From positions 12,037,687 to 12,101,686 of the forward strand of contig CM061919.1 in the NCBI GenBank assembly GCA_031002005.1: a stretch of DNA of 64,000 nucleotides. Direction: 5' to 3'. The translations under genes were made by a program, and so were the position numbers. Below the pieces are notes generated by a model. The model searched no databases, had not been told where the DNA came from, and saw nothing but the letters and a program-made list of their open reading frames with translations. Below are positions 22,431 to 35,446 of the stretch, piece by piece (positions within the stretch are counted from its first letter, which is position 1; every line of letters starts with the position of its first letter). The DNA is from Vandiemenella viatica (lineage: Eukaryota > Arthropoda > Insecta > Orthoptera > Morabidae).

Positions 22431-24885
22431 TAAAATTAAAAATTATCAGTAGTATAAAAAATTATTCAGTTATTTTACGAAAACCAAAGTCTGTACTAAG
22501 ATCGCTATAATCTTATCTTTAGGAGGCAACCTACATACCACTGCAAATTATGAGAGAATTTATTTTCGGATGAGTAGTTCCGACATAAAAAGGGGAAGGA
22601 GAGAAATAGTTTATTATGGTTTTTCACCAAAAACTGATACAAATTTAAGTATTTTTTAAAGAAACAGATCTTTTTCTTTCTCTGGTACTCATAAAGATAT
22701 CTAAAACACTTTTAATTCAACGCCACATTTGAACAAATTTTACGTCTTAATACTGTATAGGACAGTGAGAACGGAAAAGATATGAAACTACAATTTTCTG
22801 GGTTAAAAGGATCAAATAAAAGGGACAAATAAGTGATTACAGGTTACCTTCCTTTTTTTCATTCGAAAGGCTCGGAATCTTAACAGGAATATAACAAGAA
22901 AATTGCTAGAACCTATATCACCGTTTGGACGCTTCAACATAATTTTTGAGATATGCAGTATCTGCAATATCTGCAGTTTGTGTAGCTCATTTTTTGAAAT
23001 TCGATGTATGATAATAATATGGCTGTGATGGTAAACCGAAAAATTAAAAAAAGACTAGAAACGCTGTAGGAGACTCCTTAGTTCGGATTCAACTTAAACC
23101 GCAGGTGTAACCACCACATGAACGAAATGAAGTGCAACATGTAGCTATACCAACGGGTCATAATGGCACACGAACTTATTTTTTAACTTAGTGACACCAA
23201 AACACACAGTTCATAAATTTCATTACTAATGAGAATCTCAAATGTGTTTGCTTCGGGACTCTATGGCACTTTCCCATGTCATGCACTTTGAAATTTCTTT
23301 CCAAACTACTCTATTCTCTACGGCGGTGAGAATACATAATTAGCATCAGTCTGTCATTCTCTGAGCTTTATCATTCAGTGTACTGTTGGAAGCATTCCGT
23401 GGCATTCTTGGTTAAAGGTGGACGTTGCTATGTTGTCTGCCTTATAATTCCAGCCCATTTTCTACATCTAGTCTACATTTTGGTAGATTACGGACTGGTG
23501 TAACAAAAATTGCCATTTTGTGCTTTCTAGAAATTGTCGTAAGTTAGTTTTTTCCGCCTGTCTAGGGGATTTCGGCATTATATTGAAAGGTAATTAGATT
23601 TTCAGTACATTCTGTTCTATGTACTTCCACTTCATTATTATCCGATTTACCTCTCCGAATGCTGTAGCGTGTATATTTTTCCTTTCATATTTCTTCTATA
23701 ACCAATAGCTGAAAAAGTTTTGAATTTTTGTCTGCCAACTTACTGAAATGTGAAATTTGATGATATTCGAGATATTTGTTTGATTTTGTGCGCCCCATTG
23801 TTTATTGAAGTTTTTTTTAAAAAAATTGAAATTAGTTTAAAATATTATCATCGTGATGCATATACTATTACAAAGCCCAAAGAGTCAGCAGGAATTTGAG
23901 GTAAGCAAGTCTCTAGTATGAAGCACAGACCCCTTCTCATGGGCTCATAATCTTCTCAAGCCTGGGCTTGTCATATTACTGTGCAAAAACTTCATCTTGA
24001 AGTAGTTACGTGATTCATACAGTGAATTAAAGTTCGCCGATATCAAATAGAACTTTACGTAAAGCTAATCCTTGAGGCTTCTGTATGCTGTTTTCTTTAT
24101 CGCTTACGACTTTCAGAGGTCACTTTGGTACTGTTTAAAGTCTTTTGCATCGTGTTTCGTGGTGTTCCTCCTCACCATTTATTAAAAATGTCCGTACAAA
24201 CTGGTTCAAAATGTTCAGGTTTTGCTGTTTTACACCCATCGCATCATTCAAGATCAAAGTGGAATTTACAAAGGTTGATTACTAACTTGCTTGGTCAGTA
24301 TGCAAATTATTAATTGAATCTGTGATTTTTTTTGCTTTTTTTCATGGCCTCAAAATATCGGTTTTGTCCTTTTGACCTCTATCAGCCTCATAGGGTAATT
24401 GCAGGTCAAACGTGTATTTTTCGCCCGCCGCAAGTTAATTTATACTCTACGTGTAAAATATGGGAAAGATCTGTAAAGTTATTTTTAGTACCTAATACAA
24501 AAAAATCTAATTCCCAATTGCTTCGTCAAATGTTGTTTGGCAGTTATATTGATGAGCAATAACGGTTATAAGTTGCTTGAACTGTGTCTAGAACTTTTAA
24601 ATTTGGCATATTGCTTCTGGATGAGCTAGATGCCAAATCACTTAAGAGTAATCCTTTCCTCAGCTGGCCATCGATCTATTTCTGAAGCGCTGAGTGATTG
24701 ATGGTACGACAGACGGTACTGCTCGCTGTGCAGACGTTATAAATACATATACCTGCAACACGTGGAAACTAGTTGGACTTAGCAACGGTGACAACTTTAT
24801 GTAGCTTGTGCTTCAGATTTATCTTTTTAGACCTGACATCGCCACAGAGCCAAAGTGTACCAAAAACTTCCCCTCGTTTCCGCAG
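22431..24885. other. Last part of gene A intron 1, no recognisable features
   Basis: About 2.4 kb, AT rich. No supported ORF, tRNA or dispersed repeat seen. Confidence 0.4.
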
Positions 24886-25022
24886 GAGGAGCTGTACCAG
24901 GCGTTGCGGATGGGCGAATACCTGACGGCGGACCTGAAGCACGGCTACCTGGACCACCTGAGGCGCTACACCAGTCGCACCACCTACGACCTGGCCCTCA
25001 TCATGAGGAAGCTCTGGGACCA
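24886..25022 (+). CDS. Gene A exon 2 (residues 111-156, split last codon)
   Basis: An acceptor with a pyrimidine-rich run (CCCCTCGTTTCCGCAG) precedes GAGGAGCTGTAC, and the exon ends LWD plus CA at a consensus donor GTAAGT, leaving phase 2. It encodes about 46 residues of predicted helix (EELYQALRMGEYL near the start, LALIMRKLWDQ at the end). Codons are GC rich against an AT-rich intron. The corresponding exon of gene B (47798-47946) also starts E-x-L, ends W-x-Q and leaves phase 2, which is strong structural support. Intron 1 before it is 13.0 kb and full of repeats. The reading frame is open for some 80 bases upstream of the acceptor, but without matching sequence in gene B. Confidence 0.7.
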
Positions 25023-26601
25023 GTAAGTCCTCCATCGTACAGACTTATTACCCCCTAAATACCGTGATAGTGGTGCTGACAGTGGGTGCCATCCTGGGCG
25101 AGGGCGGTAGCTGTTGGTAGTGTTAAGTCTCCGTAATAACTTCCAGGGAAGTAGGGATCGTTTCTGGTTGAGTTCCTTGGTCTGTGGGTACGTTTCGGCT
25201 GACAAATGAAAGATCGCAAAGGTCGTGCAGACGAGTAAGGGGAATTGTAACATCGTGATACTGTACCAGTATATGCAAATATACAGTCAAGAAACTAGTA
25301 TAGAATTGTATCACGTATCAAGAGGCATGAACTGCAGAAAAAATGTGCGAAATGTATTTATCTTCCTAAATTCTTGGATATTTGCTCCACTGATTAACAA
25401 GCACCTCAAGTTGTCTTTCTGAGAAAATATTATCAGGGTAAAGAATTGAAATGACTGCATTTCAAGTTTTTATTGACCATCATTCGATGGTTAACTTTTT
25501 AGGGTTCCATTGTTCGGTATGTTAATAAAATTTTGTTAGTAATAAACACTAGATGAAAGCGGCTCTTCGAAATTATTATAACACTCGTTTAGGCAAAATA
25601 GAAATTTTGACCTGAGATAAAACTTTTCAGTGCAAAAGATAACAAGATTATTAAGCAAATTGAGTGGCACGTTCAAATAACAATTAGGTAAATAATATCA
25701 ATAAAGACATTATTACAAATTGTACAACGTTGAAATAATTTGAAGCACGCTGTGTGAAATACAAAGCAAGACAGAAATTGCATTTAAAAGCTCCGGCAAA
25801 ACTGATCAAAGATTGGTAGATACATAATCTCACAGTAGGTTGTATGTGGGAACTCTTGATAGTGCGCTAGACTTTTTGCCAAGGTAATTTGTATCGAGAA
25901 TCCTCGTGGGGTTTCTGGAGAGTAATGCAAGAAGGAAGCTACCTCGCACGGCGAGAGCTCTGATCGCGCGAGTTGCGTCACGTTTCCAGCCCGGCAGCGG
26001 AGAGTCGAACTGCAGTGAATAGCTTTCACATGACACTAACACGAGTGAGCCAGACCCCAAAAGCCCCTGTGGGCAGGAGATAGGGCTGTTTGGCCCAGTT
26101 AACATCTCTCCATAAGATAACGGTGAACTCAAAAGGCGAAGAGCTAAAATACCTTCAGCTCATGAATAACTGGTCACCTACGATGGTCGTAACATCATTG
26201 CACGAAATTGATATTCTAGTTAAAAAAAAAGATAGTGTGGTCTAAAAAAAAGTAAATGAAATTTGTTGAAAATATGAAAATTAACGGCCAAATTAAAAAC
26301 TGCCAGTACGTGCGCGCGCGTCTGGACGCAAACACACTGCACCGGGGAGGTACGACGGAACTTTGTGCAACGGTAATTGAAAATGTCGAATTTCAATGTT
26401 TGTTTTGTAACAATTTTTTCTAATTGTAATGTAGATATAACATAAGAACGTTGCTCACTTATAGCCAGGTTGTGCGGAATGTTTATGGGATTGTCTGATA
26501 TTAATGACAAATTGTAGATAATATTTAAAACATTTAAAGTTATATATTTCTGACTAAAAGTATTTTGAAGAAAAGTGTAACTGAATGATTGGTTTAACCA
26601 G
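25023..26601. other. Gene A intron 2
   Basis: 1.58 kb. A GC-richer island at 25870-26090 has no convincing frame. Nothing else is recognised. Confidence 0.45.
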
Positions 26602-26698
26602 CGGCGGAGGCAGCCCAACAGCTTCGTCGAGTGAAGGAAGATCCAGCAGTCCAGAAGACGCTGCAGCGGAGGGAGAGCTGGGCCCGACGAGCTGTGAG
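26602..26698 (+). CDS. Gene A exon 3 (Ser/Gly/Glu linker, residues 156-188)
   Basis: This short exon is placed by phase. One base completes the codon split at exon 2, then 32 codons run to a GAG|GTGAGC donor in phase 0. It encodes a low-complexity linker rich in Gly, Ser, Glu and Ala (GGGSPTASSSEG near the start, GPTSCE at the end), probably disordered. The donor and the reading frame are good. The acceptor (TTTAACCAG at 26593-26601) has a weak pyrimidine tract, so the true 5' edge could be another nearby AG. Gene B has a linker exon of similar size (49228-49342) in the same phases, which is why I accept this one. RNA reads would settle the acceptor. Confidence 0.55.
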
Positions 26699-29353
26699 GT
26701 GAGCTCACTCAGGCGTCCAGTAGTTATTACTATGGAAATGCCATTTAATACACAGTGACAGTTTCCGTATAAAGCTACTTTTGCATTTCGCAAAATCTTA
26801 CTGCAAATTTAACTGCTTCAGATAATTGTTCAGCACATTTCTCCATAATTATGCAATTCCTGACACTCTTACCTACAAATGGAATATTCAAAATTGTTTA
26901 TGCCTTCACTGCCATATTATGTTCCAATACTGTCACTAATATCCATCAAGGCCACATCACCAATGCATGCCTTAACAGATCTAACGCTTTCTCCGTCCGC
27001 TTTCTGCGTTGTAGTGGCTGCTAACAAAACTTTCTTCTTTCGTTTTTGCCTACTTTTGACCTCTGGGAGCAACTGGTCTACTGGTTTGCCGCTCCTTTAT
27101 TATATCACCTAATTGCCCCTCTAACTTGTGTATTTGATACCCGTAATGCAGATCTCATAGCGTACTCGAACAATGGTCTGATCAAGTTTTGAATCCCAGT
27201 TCCTTGGTTTCCCTTGCACGTCAGCTCCTCTTAGTTTCCTGCAGATTTACGATTTTAAAACCTTTTCCTGCACTCTCTCTAATATGTCCTGCACAGCCGA
27301 GTTTATCGAATGATATTTGAAGTTATTTACCGTCCGTGCCTTGTACGAGCAGTTCACTATCCTCATAATAGTAAATATACACCTTCGTACGTTATCCTCA
27401 TAAGTTGGCCATTTCAGGAATTCTTTTTCATTACATAATGACCTTTCAAGGCAGCAGACGCTTTCCCATCCTCAAATTTACAGGTATTTCCCCCCACCCC
27501 TCTCACTTTTCCCTGTCCACATGTGATCAAACTCTGGAGGTAGTTGTTCACTATTAAAAGGAAATTGGATGAAACAGCTCAAAATTCTTAAGAAACATTT
27601 TAGTTTTGAATCCTTAAGTGGATTTTTTTTTACTTGGTTAATATTTTCCAAAAAAGCTTTTATTCTGTAAGTTAGATGTGACAACTTAGGGAAATATCCC
27701 TTTAATAAGTGCAATGTAACTGTTACCATATAGAGCAAAATCCTTTTCGGTCCACTGCTTCACCTGGTGGAAATGGCAAGAGAATCTGCCAAAACGTTGA
27801 GTATAGCGAAACTTATCCGGCTGAACAAAAGTGAAAACTTTGTAGACATCTCGGAGAGTTCTTTCTATAGTGTAGCATGAACGTAATGACATTCTTGCAA
27901 ACGTAACTAAATTCACAGTTTTATTTTTAAAAACTATATCTACGTCTTTAAAATAATTATTTGTTCATATAAAATCTTCACCTTAAGGTGAACTTTTTTT
28001 GTTATTTCTCAAAGCCAGGTTTTCTTAACCCCTTTAACTTTTCGCTTCTTAACAATCTTATTACCGTGAGAAAAAAAAATAAACTTAGTCGCTTTCAGAT
28101 CCAAATGTCAAAATAATTTTCACCTGCAGAATGGTCACATACGCCTGGCAGAAGAGAAATACAGAATTTGTTTAATGCACTTTGTTAACGCCAAATTTTT
28201 ATAAACTAATTTTTCAGAAAATTCTGGCGCCCACAGCTACCAAATGTTTTGAGCAAAACTGTTCTATCTCATTCCTTCGGTACGTCGTATCAGATATTCT
28301 CCTACTGCAACAGCATACAGAATACTGATCAATGAAAGTAATTAAATAAAATACAGGATCCATGAGGTGTCAGAATCGAATCTAGTGAGTGATTTGTCTT
28401 AATTGAGAATCGTATTAGCGTATGACCTATGCTGAAAATCTTAAAACAAAAATGGCAAATGTTTGCCTTATTATAAACGGTGAAAATGGAAACCAGGAAA
28501 ACACGAAAACATTAAATGAAAGATTTTAACCAGCGTCACCAGACATAGTTTAAAGGTACTACAGAACACTGAAATGTGGGTTGAAGAGGAGATCAGTGAG
28601 AAATAGGAACTCTCTTTAAACCCCTAATCTCATTTCGCTTGCATTCCCGTTCCGTACTGAGAGACAATAGGAAGTTAATTGATGCTCGCATATAAGGATG
28701 TCAGTTACTTTGAGGAAAATAGAATTTACTCGCTGCTTCCGCACGCGGAGCTGGGTGTGTGGAGCAATGCATTTTAAAGTTTTAAATGCCATGTAAGGCG
28801 TTTCATTTCTTTTAGTTACTTCATATCCGGTGTTCTTCCAGATATTAGTAAGTTTTGGTTGTCATTTTCTATTCTAACATAATTTAATATAAAAAAAAAC
28901 AAGAAAGTGATCAAATATTCATGAAGCTACCTGAAAATTAGACATTTTAATAAGACTGGAAAATATTCAACTTAAATATTATCCTAAACCTCTTAAAACT
29001 TAATGTAATGTAGAGAAATTAGCTAAACAAATCTTCACAAAGCAAAGTGAAACTGGGCATTTTAATGCGAAGAGGAAATATTCTATATAGATGCGATCAA
29101 ATAATATAGATGCGATCAAATAATATAACTGGTATTGAACAGAAACTTTGGTTAGGATTCAGGTATTGTAATTTAGTATTATTATAATCTTTAACATAAA
29201 TTAAATATCTTAATTTATTGGTATGTTAATCTTTGCTGTAGTGGTTTAAGTTTTTCCGTGTTTTCTAACGTAAAAAAAAACTTGAAATAAATAGTCAAAG
29301 TTAGGTAGTTAAAAAAAAATTAATAGAATTAAAAAAGTGGAGTGATCTTTAAA
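26699..29353. other. First part of gene A intron 3, no genes
   Basis: AT rich. One small direct duplication (ATAGATGCGATCAAATAAT twice, 29090-29126). No coding signal is supported. Confidence 0.4.
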
Positions 29354-29828
29354 GGCCCGTTTAGACGACCCGTTCCCGATCACCCTGTCCCGTTCCCGAT
29401 TTCACTTTCCTCCCGTCGACAGAGTGTTGCATTTAGACGACCCGTCGGCCGGCCCGATTTGGTACTACCGTACTATAGTGCTGGCCAGATCAAATGGCGG
29501 GTCTCCTAGAATGCGCCGTTGCCAAACCACGCACTTAACAGTTGTATTCACCTTTTTACTTGAAGTAATAGTTTATACTGTATTTTAAATAATTTATAAT
29601 CACAATTTTGTGATAAAATATTGATTTATGTCATTTCGTTAAGAAAGTTATGTTCGTGTAAATGCATTTAATATAACTGAAGAATACTTTCTCGAGAAAC
29701 TAAGAAAATGTATTGAATTACTCTTCTTATTTTATTTGTGGCTAAGCACGTATTAAATTTTATTTACAACTGAAATCAAAATTATGCTTTGTTATCCACT
29801 GCACTGAAAAACTTGTAAAATTGACGAC

Positions 29829-29860
<32 letters not shown>

Positions 29861-32800
29861 TGACTATAGAATTAAAATTGCTGTATACCAAAAATTTATA
29901 TGTAGAAAAGAAGTATGGCCACTGCAGTTCTTTTTATAAAAATCAACCATTATAAAAGTAAGCAAAAATGTTATATCGTAATCATGAATATTATTAGAAA
30001 GCCAAATGTTTTTAAGCAAAATTAACAATATCCAAGAGTAATATCGTAACTTACTACCAACAATAAAACAAGTTAAATACGAGTTTGGGGTTTTAAATAA
30101 CATTAATACAGCAAATGTTTATAGTATCTTAAACTATTAAGTAGAAGTTACGAGTATTAAAGTTGCACAGTAATTGATAAGTTTATTGCGTAATATGTTA
30201 AATGTTCTTTAGTACCTTACTTGTCATTATTCATCTCGATCAACGCCTTCATCATCATCATCATCATCATCTTCCACTTCTTCGCTGCCCTCGTTCTCTG
30301 TCGTTGAATCTTCGTTGAGGTTAATTATAAGAGGCTCGATTATATTATCTCGGACCACTTCCTTTTCGAAATCTTCTGTTTGCAGTTTTTCGGTATGGTA
30401 AACACATTTCTGCCACTGTTCGACGGTGACGTTTTCCAAGGCTTTATGCAACAAACGTTCGACATCGGCGATTTTTAAAGTGTTGTTTTTCTCCGCCACT
30501 TCTCTATTGACATGGGCCCAAATGAGCTCTATCGGATTGTGCTGGAAATAAGGGGGTAATCGGACTACTTCATGTTCTCTTTCGTTTTCAAGTACATCCA
30601 ACTCATACACCGGTTCTTCTTTATTCATGCGAACCATCTCCAGCATCTCAGCTCTAGTCTCCGTAGGCAAATACGAAATTTTCTTTTCTGTTAGCCAAAC
30701 AGCTATATCAGCTTTCGGTTTATCACTGCCGAATGATATTTGGCGTTGTCCATGACGATGATAGAACCTTCCACCAAAATATTCAAAAATCTGTTGAGAA
30801 ACCAATCTTTAAACGTCGTTGTATTCATTTCTGAGTGATAATCTTCAGATTTGTTGGTTTTGCTGCATCTGTAGACCAACTTGCTTTCCTGGAGAAAGCC
30901 TGTCTTTGCTGACCCCGCATGCAAAACAATTAGCCTTGCCCCTTTTCCGACAGGTACCTTTAAGCCCCCACTTTGATTTCAATTCTGCCAGATATTTTTT
31001 AAAGAATGGTTCTGAGTTACCCAAGTTTCATCTAAGTAAAAAATGGGTCGCGTGTCACCTGAGCTACGAAGGGAGCTCATTTTCATCAAAAATTTGATTC
31101 TTGAGGCCACTAAGTCGTTTCGCTCAAGCAAAAATCTCCTACCATCATTCTGACGCCTGTATTTAAACCCTATATTGTTCAATATGCGTCTTACAGATCG
31201 TGCAGAGCCTGTAAAATTTATCTTCTCTATTAATATTTTTCTTAATTTTTCTGAGGTAGGGTACTCACCACGATCGTAAAATTCGTGTACTGTCCTCCTG
31301 ACAATGTCCCTGTCAAAGTCGTTAAGCTTTGTTATAGTGCTGTATTGTTTCACATTTTTCTTTGGAGAAACAAACGTAGGTGATTTTCCCTCACGACACA
31401 CTCGCTGGACAGTTCTCAAACTGATACCACAAGCTGCAGCGCAAATAGCCTGTACATTCCCTAAATTTCTTCGCAATATGGTTGTTTTTTTGCGGTAACA
31501 AATCACTACAGTTTTTTATTTCATCAATATCAAGTACGTCCATATTTTTCAAGTCTTTTCTTACCAGCGTACATGTAGAAGACAAAATTTCACCATCATT
31601 GTCCACAAGAAGTTTGAAATATTTATATACGTTGTGAATGATAGATTTACTCTGCCGGCGAAACTCTGTCTTCTTCTGCCGCGGTGGTTCTGCTGTCGAT
31701 GACGTGCGTCTTGTTGGAGTCGTTAGTCCGGAAACACCTGGAGTAGGGAAAAGTCTCTTCCTGAGTATCCATTTTTGGTAGCACGATTCTTTTGCTAAAT
31801 TACCGTAATTATAAGTTACTGCAATTTTTGTTCGGTAAAATTAGGACACTAAATTACTGTAATTAATTAATAACTAATACGAATTATTTAAATCGCAAGC
31901 AAAAATCGCAAAACGCTAAAATCAAAATATCCTCTCTCGAGCAAGCTCACCCTCACACTGACACACTTTCTAACTCAGATTCACAGGTTCACACATTTTT
32001 TGTGTGTTGAAAGGGAGGTGGAAGGTTTGGGGGTGGGCTGCCGCTTGGACTAGGCAACACAGGCCGCACAGCGTTGCAATTTTCAGGTTATAGAAAGAGA
32101 GCGCATCGCGAGATTGTTCCCAAGTACGGCAACAGCGCGTTCACACTGACCCGCCAATTCATCTGTCCAGAGCTACCACCTCGCATATATCCGTCTAGCT
32201 CTGAAATTTGTACGTTCCATTTAATAGCAATTAAATTAGTTGTTTACAAATTTTGTTAATGTTCTAATATCTAAATTAAATATGTATGGCCCCATATTTA
32301 ACAAAACCACAAATTCTTGGTGTAACCCTGACTGTTTGACATCGTACGGAAAGACTAGAAAAAAGAAAGTCTTGTGCCAAGCAATTGTATCTACAAAGAC
32401 ATATGTTTAGTCACTTAGACTCTTAGATGTGTTGGATGGTGAAGACATCCGGAATTTCAAGCGGATGACACCTGAAATGTCTCATTTCTCGCGTCATTGT
32501 TATGATCCTGTGTAGTTAGGGTTGCCAACCATACTGTATTATAAAATATCACATTTTATTTTTGGTTGTTATACTTTTTGCTGCGATTGAAGTATGCGAA
32601 AATACTTTATTTCGAATAAAGCATACAACACATGCAATTTAACGTTTGTCTGCTAGTTTACAACAAAAAAAAGTGCCTATCGGCCAGCGATTTATTGTTC
32701 GCTAGCATCTTTTGATCTTCGGAGTCGAGGCAATAAAGCGGACCATTCATATTGTTGTACTCCAGTCGACTCGTGTCCGCTCGCCGTTATTTCTGAACGG

Positions 32801-33493
32801 AACCATAAAGTATGCGGAAACAATTTATTTTTGCTAAACTATACTATTCAATTAATTTCCAAAAGACATGTTAGTGCTTATGATGAAACGAAATAAATGC
32901 AAGTTGGTGGGAAAGGAGAAACAGAGCGTCCATAAATTTAAAAAATGAGTGTTTCTATTTTTGTTATACTAGATGTAGAATGTGGCTCCAGCTGTAACAC
33001 TGAAATGAAACCAACAGTTAATAGCTAGTCCAGTAAGCCCGAAAATATACGTATTTAAGGCAATAAATAACTACATTTTAATTTTTTTCCTGTATGTATT
33101 TTTTATTTTTCTCTTCAAAAGACAAATATACTTTTAAAAAAAAAAAAAAGTTTGCAACTCTTTGTGAGGTGTCCCATAAAAATTTGGAGTCTTTTACACC
33201 TCCAGCAACTCTATCAATACTTCTTTTTCTTTATTATCGGATGATTCCATCTCAAAATAATAGAAAACGTGTGGGCACAACCGGGAGGGGCTTTACACGG
33301 CCAGTTTTCAGAGCAGAGTGGTGGGGGCCCGACTTACCCCCACCCTTTTGCCCTGAATCGGATGGAATTTCCACCTGACCTCCCTGCCTGGTCTCGGCAA
33401 AAACGTGACCAGGAGCTCACTTTAAACGACCTATTGTCAGGGCCGAAGGGGCGTGGCCACGATTTAGAAAGACCAGGTCGGGTCGTCTAAAAG
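29354..33493 (-). mobile_element. 4.1-kb DNA transposon with GGCC-YTTTAGACGACCCG ends
   Basis: The left end GGCCCGTTTAGACGACCCG (29354) is mirrored by CGGGTCGTCTAAAAGGCC (ending 33493). TTA flanks both ends (29349-29351, 33497-33499), consistent with a TTA or TA target duplication. A second TTTAGACGACCCG lies inside the left end at 29432. A minus-strand DDE transposase fills 30227-31760. The rest is AT rich, with a (TA)n tract at 29833-29861. Confidence 0.78.
30227..31765 (-). pseudogene. IS630/Tc1-mariner-superfamily DDE transposase, frameshifted
   Basis: Read on the minus strand, an N-terminal region from about 31760 leads to a helix-turn-helix (AICAAACGISLRTVQRVCREG, about 31440-31380). 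It is followed by a second winged-helix-like part (SARSVRRILNNIGFKYRR). The first catalytic D is in IFYLDETWV (about 31040), the second in IIVMDNAKYHS (30745) and the E in HNPIELIW (30525). A Glu/Asp-rich tail ends the protein. At least three frame changes (near 31500, 30970 and 30725) break it. The second D and the E are separated by about 73 residues, far more than in Tc1 or mariner. The LPPY-x-x-x-x-NPIELIWA block is typical of a transposase group widespread in aphids and other invertebrates (recognised from memory, not searched). Confidence 0.8.
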
Positions 33494-33499
33494 GCCGAT

Positions 33500-33990
33500 T
33501 AGTTGGGTTAAGAAAGTGTTTCTTTCGTGCAGTGTGATCTATGTCACCTATCTGTTTTGGTTTCAGACACAATATCATTTCCTGATCCACCCTCCAGTCA
33601 CATACAGAGATAAGCTATACCGCACTTATTGAATTAGACTGTAAGCTTTCAAACTGTAAAAACCCTAACCAGATCGATTCTACGGTTTTTGTGTGATTAG
33701 GTGACAAAGGAAAAGACTGACACTGTCCGCTTAGAGATTAATGTGTAGAGATATTTAACGAAGCTGCTTACACCACAATGTTAAGTACAAATGTAACCAC
33801 TACACATTTATGTCTGATGTTTTGTACAGTAGTTTAATTTGTTCTCCTCCTCTTTACTCGATAAATAATTAAATTGGTATTTATTGTGAATATTTAATAA
33901 TGTTCTGATTATAATTAACATAAATAATTGTAATAAGATGTAAATAGTATGCGATTGTTGTAGACCATTTCTTCCACAGTTGGTTGTCAA
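33500..33990. other. Intron sequence without recognisable features
   Basis: Gene A intron 3 between two mobile elements. Confidence 0.4.
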
Positions 33991-34822
33991 ACTAATTATT
34001 ATTTAGTAAATACGGCAATACAACTGTTGTTGGATATTCTTTTTTTTTTCCGGAAGCGTTTGATAGTTCTCTTGCAAATTCAAAAGCAATAGTCTCAGGT
34101 AAACAAGTACTTAATGACCTTGTAAACTTAAACCAAACCTTATTCAAATTAATAAACATCGAAACTGATACAAAACAGTATTAAATACACAAACTTCACC
34201 ATAACAGTAATTTAACACCACTTTGCGTCTCCCCCATCCACCAAACATGCACATTTTAGCTAAAACAAAGCAAAACACACACGAATGCAATTACACAATT
34301 CAAACTCTCCGCTCACGACACTTCTGACAGAGCACCGCCGGAAAAACAGCTGAACAGCAGCAGCGCGCTCGCGAAAACTCAAGGTTGATAATGACGTGCA
34401 TAAAACTGTGCTTCAAAGTTGACTACCAGTGGAGGCATAACAACCACACTATATCAAACTGTATAATTAAATACAATAGTGGAAACAGCATGCTGTTTGA
34501 GGTCACAAAAGACCAACTACCGCACCTCAAAATGTAAATGTAAGTTGCAATATGAATCCTATCCTATTACACCAGTGTAAACAAACGTTCTATATGATAA
34601 TTCATAACTGGTATGAAAATATAAGTCATATTATGCATTCTATAGATAGAATAATTTCGTTATATGTAATCAAACAAAAAAATTTTTTTTTCAAATTATA
34701 ACTAATCGCATATTAGAGAAACATTGTACGCTGAAGATACCTCGACGAGAGGCGAAACGCGTCCGAAAAATAAAGAATATCCAACAACAGTTGTATTGGA
34801 GTATTTACTAAATAATAATTAG
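33991..34822 (+). mobile_element. Penelope-like terminal repeat with inverted short arm
   Basis: 34090-34822 is homologous to the reverse complement of 57690-58400; shared blocks include GACAGAGCACCGCCGG, ATGCACATTTTAGCT and GCGTCTCC-CCATCCACCA. Its 3' part carries a hammerhead motif. The outermost 65 bp (34757-34822) recur inverted at 33991-34068, where the hammerhead core is mutated. This gives the inverted partial-repeat arrangement known for Penelope-like elements. No reverse transcriptase is left. Confidence 0.68.
34726..34764 (+). ncRNA. Hammerhead ribozyme motif (Penelope-like type)
   Basis: CTGAAGA, then a stem of CCTC and GAGG around GACGA, then GAAAC and GCGTC|C. This fits the compact type I hammerheads reported in Penelope-like elements, with very short helix III. 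The 39-bp block is identical to the minus-strand copy at 57729-57767. The bases next to the stem (TA against C) do not pair ideally, so activity is unproven. Confidence 0.6.
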
Positions 34823-35219
34823 ATGTAAATAGATTTCTACAGATTTTAGCATGTGTAGTAACCGGGGTTGTATAATGTTTTTGTATTAAGTAATAATTCT
34901 TGACCTTGACCAGCACAGCTGTGTGGCGGGTATTGTTGATTTGGGCGCCTGATTTTTTTTATATAGAGGCGCTGGGCGAGGCAGTCTGGTTCGACGACCT
35001 AAGCCGGGAGGTCGGCTGCTGTACGCTACGAGAGAATGTATCGAAATGTAATAGTAGTGTCATTAAAAGTAATTAAAAAATCAATATCTCCAGCGGAACA
35101 TTTTTTTGATATAATATTTCTAATTTCTGAGCTTACGGCTTGCATGTGAACAAAAGGAGACTGTGGGCTGACCTCTAGATTACACACCGGTAGCAATTCG
35201 CAACTTCTGAAACTGAGCA

Positions 35220-35434
35220 CTGAGCGTGGTGGTGTAGCGGCATTCGGGAGGACGGCGGTTCGAATCCCCGTCCGGGAATCCAGATTTGGGTTTTCCATGG
35301 TTTCCCAAATCACTCCAGGCAAATGCCGGGATGCTTTCTTCAAAAGTCCATGGCCGAATTCCTTCCCATTCCTTGCCCCCCATCCTTTCCCGTCACTAAA
35401 GACCTCGGTGTTAGAGAGAGGTTAAGCAGATAAA
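35220..35434 (+). mobile_element. tRNA-derived SINE with head deletion and perfect TSD
   Basis: The head TGAGCGTGGTGGTGTAGCGG joins directly to CATTCGGGAGG, deleting part of the tRNA-like region. B box GGTTCGAATCCCC intact. The 3' end is GGTTAAGCAG, as in the 8296 copy. The 12-bp TSD TGAAACTGAGCA lies at 35208-35219 and 35435-35446, with no mismatch. Confidence 0.92.
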
Positions 35435-35446
35435 TGAAACTGAGCA

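Noticed and set aside
24808..24885. Upstream in-frame extension of gene A exon 2
   Set aside because: A good pyrimidine tract and AG end at 24885, and gene B supports this boundary.
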